A DNA stretch of 40,847 bases. It comes from Synechococcaceae cyanobacterium. Lineage in GTDB: Bacteria > Cyanobacteriota > Cyanobacteriia > PCC-6307 > Cyanobiaceae. The notes under the pieces are model-generated. The model did no database searches. It saw only the letters and a list, made by a program, of their open reading frames with translations, and was not told the origin of the DNA. The number at the start of each line of letters is the position of its first letter. Within the stretch, counting starts at the first letter, position 1. A program made the translations under genes and the position numbers. This document shows positions 34,647 to 40,847 of the stretch, one piece after another. The stretch is taken from assembly GCA_947458155.1 (NCBI GenBank), contig CANGZM010000002.1:1-40847 (forward strand). The letters are read 5' to 3'.

Positions 34647-35306
34647 CTAAAGTAGATAAATAATCCCAAACAGAACGACCCAAATGCCATCAACAAAATG
34701 CCAGTACAATTCAGCGGCTTCCAGGCCAAAATGGGACTCACGATTGATCGCACCACCGGAGCGGGCTTGCCACCAAACTATCAAAATCATCATTACACCT
34801 AGGGTCACATGCAAACCGTGAAAACCAGTCAAAACATAAAAGGTGCTAGCAAAAAGATTGGATGTGAGTCCAAAGGGCAACTTGAAGTATTCCAGCATCT
34901 GACTTGCCAAAAAAGCTGCCCCCATCGCTGCGGTGATCAACAACCACAAGCGACAACCAAAGGCATCGCCTAGGCGCAATTTCCGGGCCGCACGGTGGAA
35001 TGTCAAGCTGCTGGCCACCAACAGGGCCGTGTTGATAGTAGGGAGCATAAGCTCAAGGTCATAAACACCGCCGGGGGGCAAGGGATTGACGGCTCGGAAG
35101 GTTAGATAGGCCGCAAACAACCCGGCAAAGGTCATGCCATCGCCGACAAGAAAAAGGACCAAACCAAACATCCGGAAATCGCCGTGATGCTCTTCGTGAT
35201 CTCCTGATTGGTGCTGGTCGCTGGTGGACTGCAGCTCTGGGGTCGACTCGATCGCCTGGGCAGTCATTGAGGTGGTGGTACTGGAAGCGGAAGAGAGACT
35301 GGTCAT
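34647..35306 (-). CDS. ctaE: cytochrome c oxidase subunit III
   Basis: 219 residues from the ATG at 35306, whose start overlaps the ctaD stop by 4 bases (ATGA); a longer frame lies inside ctaD. After a polar Ser/Thr-rich head of about 50 residues come five membrane helices: DFRMFGLVLFLVGDGMTFAG, LMLPTINTALLVASSLTFH, GCRLWLLITAAMGAAFLASQ, LTGFHGLHVTLGVMMILIV and HFVDGIWVVLFGIIYLL. FHGLHVT and WHFVDGIW are subunit III signatures. It binds lipid and supports proton uptake of the terminal oxidase. Confidence 0.96.
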   Translation of the reverse strand: MTSLSSASSTTTSMTAQAIESTPELQSTSDQHQSGDHEEHHGDFRMFGLVLFLVGDGMTFAGLFAAYLTFRAVNPLPPGGVYDLELMLPTINTALLVASSLTFHRAARKLRLGDAFGCRLWLLITAAMGAAFLASQMLEYFKLPFGLTSNLFASTFYVLTGFHGLHVTLGVMMILIVWWQARSGGAINRESHFGLEAAELYWHFVDGIWVVLFGIIYLL

Positions 35307-36919
35307 GGGGTGGTCTCCACAAGTCCATAGCCGTAGGGATGTTCCACATGGGGAGCCGGCCCAGCCCAGTTTTCTACCGGCGGCGGTGAACTGGTGAGCC
35401 ACTCCGGCGTCAGAGCACGCCAGGGATTGTCACCGGCCAGCCGACCATGCCAGGCGCTGTGGATGACGTTGATCAGAAACGGCAAAGTGCTTAGTGCCAT
35501 CAGTAAAGCCCCCACACTGCTGATCTGATTCATAAGGGTGAATTGGGGGTCATACTCAGAAACTCGGCGAGGCATCCCATTGATTCCCAGCCAGTGCTGG
35601 GGCCCAAAACAAAGATTAAAACCGACAAATGTGAGTACAAAATGAAGGACACCTAAAGGCTCATTCAGCATCCGACCGGTAAACTTTGGATACCAGTGAT
35701 AAATAGCACTGAAGATGATAAACACAGTTCCTCCATAAACAATGTAATGGAAATGGGCCACCACAAAATAAGTATCATGCACATGAATATCGAAGGGCAC
35801 CTGGGCAAGGGCTACACCAGTTATACCTCCAAGTACAAAGTTAACTATAAAAGCACAGGCAAATAGTATTGCACTATTGAGGGCAATCTTACCTCCCCAC
35901 AGAGTGGCCAGCCAATTAAAGAATTTGATACCTGTCGGAACAGCAATGAAAGAAGTGGCAATCGTGAAAAACAGGCGCATCCATGGCGGCGTACCACTGG
36001 TGAACATGTGATGGGCCCATACTATGAGTCCAAGAAAAACAATCGCCAAAATAGAATAGACCATGGTGGTATAGCCAAACAGCGGCTTGCGGGCATGGAC
36101 AGGCAAAATTTCACTGACGAGGCCAAAGGCCGGCAAAACCATAATATAAACAGCTGGATGGGAATAAAACCAGAAAAGGTGTTGATAAACGACCGCATTT
36201 CCCCCAATAGTTGGATTAAAGAATCCAGTATGGGCAACAATATCGAATGCCAACATCACCAAAGTTCCAGCCAGAACTGGGGTGGACAGCACCACCAAAA
36301 CACTGGTACCCAGCATGGCCCAGCAGTACATAGGTAACTGCATCATCTTCAAACCGGGCCTCCGTAATTTCAAGATGGTTACAATAAAGTTAATGCCACC
36401 CAATATTGAGCTTCCGCCCAAAAGCAAGACACTAAAGATCCAGATCAACTGGCCTAGGGCTGGCGTCCTAAGGCTAAGGGGGGGATAGGCGGTCCAGCCA
36501 GACTGGGAGGCACCACCTATGAAAAAGCTAGCAATAAGTAGTAGACCAGCGGGGGGAATCATCCAGAAGGCAACGGCATTGAGCCGGGGGAAAGCCATGT
36601 CTCGCGCGCCCACGTAAAAAGGAATAAGATAATTCCCGAAGGCACCATTGACTACGGGCACGATCCAAAGAAAAATCATAATCGTGCCATGCATGGTCAG
36701 AACTTCGTTGTAAATCTCACGGCTTAGATAATCAGATATGGGCGTGGCCAACTCGGTTCGGATCATCCCCGCCAACACACCACCAACCAAATAAAACAAA
36801 AATCCCGTCACAAGATACTGAATACCTACGACCTTGTGATCGAGACTGAAACTCAAATACCGCAGCCAACTACCATGGTTAGGAAGCAGGGAAACGGACA
36901 TTTCTGTGGTGGATTCCAT
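35303..36919 (-). CDS. ctaD: cytochrome c oxidase subunit I, A2-type
   Basis: 538 residues from the ATG at 36919 (a TTG two codons upstream is less likely). Twelve membrane helices with haem a and a3 ligands in TMHGTIMIF and VVAHFHYIVYG, and CuB ligands in YSHPAVYIM (near residue 250) and WAHHMFTSG. The active-site helix reads YSHPAVY instead of HPEVY, which marks the A2 subtype without the proton-channel glutamate. It reduces O2 to water with electrons from cytochrome c6 or plastocyanin via subunit II. It is 18 bases downstream of ctaC. Confidence 0.97.
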   Translation of the reverse strand: MESTTEMSVSLLPNHGSWLRYLSFSLDHKVVGIQYLVTGFLFYLVGGVLAGMIRTELATPISDYLSREIYNEVLTMHGTIMIFLWIVPVVNGAFGNYLIPFYVGARDMAFPRLNAVAFWMIPPAGLLLIASFFIGGASQSGWTAYPPLSLRTPALGQLIWIFSVLLLGGSSILGGINFIVTILKLRRPGLKMMQLPMYCWAMLGTSVLVVLSTPVLAGTLVMLAFDIVAHTGFFNPTIGGNAVVYQHLFWFYSHPAVYIMVLPAFGLVSEILPVHARKPLFGYTTMVYSILAIVFLGLIVWAHHMFTSGTPPWMRLFFTIATSFIAVPTGIKFFNWLATLWGGKIALNSAILFACAFIVNFVLGGITGVALAQVPFDIHVHDTYFVVAHFHYIVYGGTVFIIFSAIYHWYPKFTGRMLNEPLGVLHFVLTFVGFNLCFGPQHWLGINGMPRRVSEYDPQFTLMNQISSVGALLMALSTLPFLINVIHSAWHGRLAGDNPWRALTPEWLTSSPPPVENWAGPAPHVEHPYGYGLVETTP

Positions 36920-36937
36920 GGCCAAATGGTTGGTGGT

Positions 36938-37768
36938 TTAGGCGACAGGGGGCGTGTTTTTAGTGACCCACTGATCAAAATCCCCGCGGTCGTGGACCAC
37001 AACGGAGGTGCGCATGCCACCGTGATAAGGACCACAGAGCTCGGCGCAGATGATGGGGTAGGTACCTGGCCTATTGGCGGTGAAGGTGAGCACCGTTGGC
37101 TGGCCGGGAATAATGTCTTGCTTAATACGGAACTGGGGAACCCAGAAGGCATGGATGACATCATTGGCCTTCATCCGCAACTCCACCTTCTCACCTTCTG
37201 GAACATGCAGTTCTCCAGTAGTAATATTGCCAGTGGGATAGTGGAAAATGAAAGCAAACTGGAGGGCAGTTACATCCACGGTCAAATCAGCACTTTCGCC
37301 TGAGACAGAGCTGATGCCACCCCAGACGCGATCGCCAGAGCCTGGATCGCTTGCAGGCATTGAGTGCACAACGCTGTGGTCGGCCAAGGGAACCATGCCC
37401 CCCATGCGCTCATAAATATTGTAACTATATAGACCTACAAACAAAACCACTACGGCGGGAATAGCAGTCCACACAATCTCCAGAGGCAAATTACCTTCAA
37501 TGGCCGCTCCGTCGCCGAAGTCACCCGCTTGGCGACGAAAACGCACCAAGCTGTAGAGCAACAATCCACAAATTCCTAAGAACAGCATCGTGCCGATGCT
37601 AAATAAAACCCGAAACAATTCGTCATAAACGGGGGCATTTACACTGGCCTGCAGGGGCAGCATGTCAACCCTTTGGCCGACGACAAGGCCAATCAATATC
37701 AGGCCGACGGAGACCAAAAAAGTGATCACCGAGGCACGTAAGGTCAAGGTTTTCAACCCATTCGGCAT
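36938..37768 (-). CDS. ctaC: cytochrome c oxidase subunit II
   Basis: 276 residues. Two N-terminal membrane helices (about 11-31 and 53-75, the second followed by VRFRRQAGDFGDG) come before the cupredoxin domain. The CuA site is in PIICAELCGPYHGGM near residue 240, with His in NDVIHAFWVPQF. The aromatic patch that takes electrons reads QFAFIFHYP, so both positions that are often Trp are Phe here. It is the first gene of the ctaCDE operon on the minus strand. A weak AGGG lies just before the ATG. Confidence 0.96.
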   Translation of the reverse strand: MPNGLKTLTLRASVITFLVSVGLILIGLVVGQRVDMLPLQASVNAPVYDELFRVLFSIGTMLFLGICGLLLYSLVRFRRQAGDFGDGAAIEGNLPLEIVWTAIPAVVVLFVGLYSYNIYERMGGMVPLADHSVVHSMPASDPGSGDRVWGGISSVSGESADLTVDVTALQFAFIFHYPTGNITTGELHVPEGEKVELRMKANDVIHAFWVPQFRIKQDIIPGQPTVLTFTANRPGTYPIICAELCGPYHGGMRTSVVVHDRGDFDQWVTKNTPPVA

Positions 37769-37863
37769 TCACCCTATGAAGAAGGGAACGAGAACGCTGG
37801 CCTGGCAGCTGAATATGTGGAAAAGCTGATCAAAGTCACTGCCTAGGGTGCCTTCAGCCGCGT

Positions 37864-37959
37864 TCAGCCGCCTGCGGCAAAGGTGAATAACAGGACGACC
37901 GAGAGGAGCATGCCCGGCAAGAGCAAAAGAACCAACTGGCCCAAGTCGTGAGGAGTCAT
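37864..37959 (-). CDS. candidate 31-residue single-helix membrane peptide
   Basis: ATG at 37959, TGA at 37864. The peptide begins MTPHDLGQLVLLLLPGMLL and continues SVVLLFTFAAGG, one hydrophobic helix over residues 7-28 with a short acidic/His N-terminus. It lies 95 bases upstream of ctaC on the same strand. No Shine-Dalgarno is seen, but most genes here lack one. The shape resembles small photosystem or cytochrome complex subunits, though I cannot match it to PetL/M/N, PsbX or others. Evidence is pattern only. Confidence 0.45.
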   Translation of the reverse strand: MTPHDLGQLVLLLLPGMLLSVVLLFTFAAGG

Positions 37960-38078
37960 GTCCAGATGGCACGGGAGCTCAAGCCTAATCAACTTGCCTT
38001 CTTGAGAATACTTGTTGATTTCTTGGCCCAAGGCGACCGAACTTTCCTTAGCTAGGGGAGTTCCCCTGCCGATCCGCC

Positions 38079-38342
38079 ATGGAGCTCCCGCAGCCCTATC
38101 AGTTCCGTTGCACCCTCACCTTTGGGGACATCTACGCCCAGATCATCGTCTGGCTGCTGGTGATCTTCGTCAGCCTGGCGGCCGGGCTGGCCCTGATGGG
38201 GGCCAACAACCCCATTTTCGCCCTGGTGGTGGTCGGCATGATCTTCGTATTGTCTCTGCCCTTCCTGCTCTTCGCCTTCATCACCACCCTGCTTAACCAC
38301 ATCGCCCTCGACCCTGCCCCAAACCAGGAGCAGCCCTCCTGA
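38079..38342 (+). CDS. small two-helix membrane protein
   Basis: 87 residues from an ATG. A polar N-terminus (MELPQPYQFRCTLTFGD) precedes two hydrophobic helices: AQIIVWLLVIFVSLAAGLAL (about 20-39) and FALVVVGMIFVLSLPFLLFAF (about 47-67). Then HIALDP and a Pro/Gln tail follow. It is on the plus strand, divergent from ctaC. The family is not recognised. Codon use fits the surrounding GC-rich genes and the two-helix layout makes it likely real. Confidence 0.7.
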   Translation: MELPQPYQFRCTLTFGDIYAQIIVWLLVIFVSLAAGLALMGANNPIFALVVVGMIFVLSLPFLLFAFITTLLNHIALDPAPNQEQPS

Positions 38343-38807
38343 GATCTCGTTGGACCCCATCGGCAGCTGACCGAGCTGACCCGTTCGTAGCTAGATGGTC
38401 TACGGGATGGCTTACCGCAGGTTTTGCGACCACGTTGAGCCGCCATCGGGATCTTGTTGCTGGGGCCCAATTTGTCATTGTTGCCCAAAGCGCAAGGGGA
38501 AGCCTTGACCTTCCCCTTGGGCTTTGGATAAATCGAACAATCAAGCAACAGCGGCTTTGCCATCAAAAGTTGAGCATTGGTGTCAGTGACAAACTTTATT
38601 GATTAAATCGATTCAAACAAAGCATTTCACTGACCGATCTCGGTCTATAGAATTGGCATTCTTTTGCCGCTCTAGTTCACTAACAAGCTTCAGCCCAGCC
38701 CCCCAAAACAATCACCAGGAGCGAAAGCGGCTGGCAATGCCGTCCGGCGTTTAGTCCTTCAACTGTTGCTGTCAGGGCCGAGGCTGGTGCAAGTACGAAA
38801 CCCCCCA
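38343..38807. other. intergenic region with a long hairpin, no gene seen
   Basis: 465 bases between the small membrane protein and the alcohol dehydrogenase homologue. The only strong structure is the inverted repeat at 38485-38527. Minus-strand frames covering 38132-38566 overlap the membrane-protein gene and show no family pattern. The right part (38580-38700) is AT-rich and could hold the promoter of the next gene. Confidence 0.6.
38485..38527. terminator. long imperfect hairpin
   Basis: Arms ccaaagcgcaaggggaag (38485-38502) and cttccccttgggctttgg (38510-38527) pair over 18 positions with one mismatch and a 7-base loop (ccttgac). This is far longer than needed for a terminator and no T-run follows. 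It could be a palindromic repeat element, a terminator for the gene at 38079, or a small structured RNA. Confidence 0.6.
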
Positions 38808-39827
38808 ATGCACGCCATCGTCGCCACCCGCGCCCTGCCCAACAGCAATCCCCTCGCCTTTGAACCGCGCGAGCTGGCCGATCCCAGCCCAGGCGAGCAG
38901 GATCTGCTGATCCGCGTTGAGGCCCTGGCGGTTAACCCGGTGGACGCCAAGGTGCGCGCCTCCATGCCCATGGAGCCTGGCGCAGCAAGGATTCTGGGCT
39001 GGGATGGGGCCGGGGTGGTCGAGGCTGTGGGTGGAGCAGTCCGTGGTTTCTCCCCTGGTGACGCTGTCTTTTTTGCCGGTGACATCAGCCGTCCAGGCTG
39101 TTATGCCCAAAAGGTGCTGGTGGATGGCCGCCTTTGTGGTTTCAAACCGGCCAGCCTCTCCTTTGGCGAAGCCGCCGCCCTACCCCTCACCTCTCTCACC
39201 GCCTGGGAGGCCCTGTTTGAGCGCATCGGCCTTGACAGCGAAGGCGCGGATGCAGGTCGCAGTCTGTTGATTCTCGGTGGTGCCGGCGGCGTCGGCTCGA
39301 TTGCCATCCAGCTGGCCCGTCGCGCCGGCTTGATAGTTATCGCCACGGCCTCGCGGCCGGAAAGCCGCGCCTGGTGCCTTCAACTGGGGGCAAACCACGT
39401 GGTCGACCACAGCCAACCCCTGGCACGCCAGTTAACGGCCCTGGGCTACAGCGAAGTCGACGTGATCGCCAATTTCAGCAACACCGACACCTATTGGAAC
39501 GTGATGGCGGAGTTAATCAAACCCCAGGGGGCAATCGTCTGCATTGTGGGCAACCTGAACCCCATCGATCTCAACGTGCTCAAAAGCAAAAGCGTGCGCT
39601 TCGCCTGGGAATTCATGTTCACCCGCCCGCAATACCGCACCGCTGACATGGCGCAGCAGGGCGTGATCCTGGGCATCATCAGCCAGTTGGTCGACAGCGG
39701 CGTCCTGCGCAGCACCTGCCACGATCGACTCAGCCCCATCAACGCCGACACCCTGGGCCAAGCCCATGCCCACCTGGAAAGCGGCCAGGCCATCGGCAAG
39801 CTGGTTTTGGAGGGGTGGAGCAAATAG
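38808..39827 (+). CDS. zinc-type alcohol dehydrogenase / quinone oxidoreductase family protein
   Basis: 339 residues from the ATG at 38808; a TTG at 38766 adds 14 unrelated residues. The N-terminal GroES-like domain (LIRVEALAVNPVDAKVRAS, ILGWDGAGVVEAVG, GDAVFFAG) is followed by a nucleotide-binding domain with SLLILGGAGGVGSIAIQLAR. The metal-binding cysteines of true zinc dehydrogenases are not evident, so it is more likely an NADPH-dependent quinone or enone reductase (QOR/TIGR02817 type). The reaction is unknown. Confidence 0.9.
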   Translation: MHAIVATRALPNSNPLAFEPRELADPSPGEQDLLIRVEALAVNPVDAKVRASMPMEPGAARILGWDGAGVVEAVGGAVRGFSPGDAVFFAGDISRPGCYAQKVLVDGRLCGFKPASLSFGEAAALPLTSLTAWEALFERIGLDSEGADAGRSLLILGGAGGVGSIAIQLARRAGLIVIATASRPESRAWCLQLGANHVVDHSQPLARQLTALGYSEVDVIANFSNTDTYWNVMAELIKPQGAIVCIVGNLNPIDLNVLKSKSVRFAWEFMFTRPQYRTADMAQQGVILGIISQLVDSGVLRSTCHDRLSPINADTLGQAHAHLESGQAIGKLVLEGWSK

Positions 39828-40771
39828 CCTGGCTCAGTTCCACCTGGGCTGAGATCTGGGTGTCGCCATAAAGAGATCTCAATACATCCAATCACGATCA
39901 ATAAAAATAAAAAAATTTAGATTAACCCACTGCGGTGAATTCCTTGGACAGCATTTTGCAAAAAATTGACTAGATTGAGCCCTTTTCATGGATTAGTGAA
40001 ATTCTCGCAGCAACCCTCACGTACGTTTTTGACGCGCCCTTGCCTGCGCAACGTTCCCAAACAGGGCAGTCCGTCTCAGGACGGCCTTTTGACTATTTTT
40101 TGTTAGGGTTTAGAAAAAATCACGCTCCCTGGCCATACGGACTCCAGCCCCGCGTCGATGGATTGTCACACTTTCGGGCGACGCATCGCCCGAACAGATC
40201 GCTGAGGGCTTACGTACCAGGAGCTCCGTGGTCGAGCAGGTCCTGGGGGCCTTAGGTGTGATCACTGGACAAGGCCAATCACAGCACTGTGGTGAAATTG
40301 AAGTCTTTGTCGGGTCTCCAGTCCATTGAGCCTGATCAGCCGATCCAACTACCTGAGCCCAGCACTGGCATAACTTGGTGACAAGAATTCTTACATTTTA
40401 TTTCTTTGCCGGGCCATGAGCTGATTACGTAAAGGAATGCGCAAGGCTTTGGCAGATGCCAAGTTCAGACAGTTTTGCCTCTGCTATAGATCTGTTCAGC
40501 CCGGATGATAAGGATCCAACTTGTAGCGATTTATTTGTTGCCGCCGATGGCGCGGTTACCTCATTGCGTGTGGGTGAATGCTGTGGGTGAGATCAAAACA
40601 GCCCGCCCTTGGGATCACCTTCCATCGCTGGTAGCAAAACTCCGTCTCGCCCTCGAGAAAGTCATCATTAAGATAAATTGTTCACAACAACGCACGATGT
40701 AATGCTTCCCCGTTTGCATCCCTTGGCTACAATTCGCTGTGCCAATAGGGATAGCCTACTTTGTTGGCGGT
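39828..40771. other. long intergenic region without convincing gene
   Basis: 944 bases. Frames at 40040-40255 and 40505-40702 show no family pattern, and codon use does not resemble the neighbours. Seen: two gagatct words at 39851 and 39874 that can pair, a terminator-like hairpin at 40071-40090, an inverted repeat ttggca-ga-tgccaa at 40449-40462, and a TTGACT at 39966 that could be a -35 box. It may hold a small RNA ending at the terminator, but no known RNA family was recognised. Confidence 0.6.
40071..40090 (+). terminator. candidate Rho-independent terminator
   Basis: ccgtc-tcag-gacgg is followed by cctttt and then a second T-run a few bases later (tattttttg, about 40095-40103). It would end a rightward transcript that starts somewhere in 39830-40060, either read-through from the dehydrogenase gene or an independent small RNA. 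Confidence 0.5.
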
Positions 40772-40847
40772 TTAGCGCTGGAGGTTGATGGCTCCAGGCC
40801 GCAGAAATTGTTGAACGATCATCAACAGGCTGTCATCGTCCAAGGCG
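40772..40847 (-). CDS. C-terminal end of unidentified protein, cut by window edge
   Basis: The last 24 codons (from 40846) read ALDDDSLLMIVQQFLRPGAI and then NLQR, ending in a TAA at 40772-40774. The frame is open to the edge and the composition is protein-like. Too short to assign a family. Confidence 0.5.
   Translation of the reverse strand, partial: ALDDDSLLMIVQQFLRPGAINLQR

Noticed and set aside
38132-38566. Minus-strand frame of 144 codons over the hairpin
   Set aside because: It overlaps the plus-strand membrane-protein gene, is basic low-complexity sequence and crosses the hairpin.
1-40847. CRISPR arrays, transposases, integrases or phage genes
   Set aside because: No regularly spaced repeats and no recognisable mobile-element proteins were seen on either strand.

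Overview
The window comes from a picocyanobacterium of the Synechococcus/Cyanobium type. The markers are psbX, a Ycf66 protein, a one-helix high-light-inducible protein, an aa3-type cytochrome oxidase operon (ctaCDE) and a cyanobacterial DUF3747 protein. Neighbour order around accC, psbX, ycf66, hli, the ABC transporter, HIT and def also looks picocyanobacterial. The species, and whether it is marine or freshwater, cannot be read from the sequence.

Region A (1-11686, all minus strand) is a surface-glycan cassette. Transcription runs from an asparagine-synthetase-like amidotransferase homologue (11686) leftwards through a GT2 enzyme, two small orphan proteins and seven more glycosyltransferase genes. 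The last is a GT2-GT1 fusion of at least 645 residues that runs off the left edge. Many junctions overlap (ATGA, TGATG or 8 nt), so the genes look translationally coupled. This part is AT-rich, most strongly at 7-12 kb, and contrasts with the GC-rich right half. Strain-specific or horizontally exchanged glycan DNA would explain that.

Region B (12016-15155) has a TIGR03790-type putative lipoprotein on the plus strand, then an overlapping fcl-galE pair on the minus strand that makes GDP-L-fucose and UDP-galactose, both sugar donors.

Region C (15330-30900) is conserved core. It holds an LpxB-like protein, tRNA-Leu(GAG), accC, yggT, psbX, ycf66, a pair of TolB-like lipoproteins, hli with an SbmA/BacA-like ABC transporter, a HIT protein, comM, rpsU, a DUF3747 protein, a small membrane protein with def, and a coupled S9 peptidase-gltS pair.

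Region D (30913-40847) holds a bifunctional aldolase/dehydrogenase, htpX, ctaCDE with a possible 31-residue membrane peptide upstream, a small membrane protein, a long imperfect hairpin, a zinc-type alcohol dehydrogenase homologue, and about 0.9 kb with no convincing gene before the C-terminal end of a gene at the right edge.

I saw no transposase, integrase or CRISPR array. The least explained parts are the glycan cassette with its orphan proteins and Cys-less AsnB homologue, and the tiny unannotated proteins in the core region.
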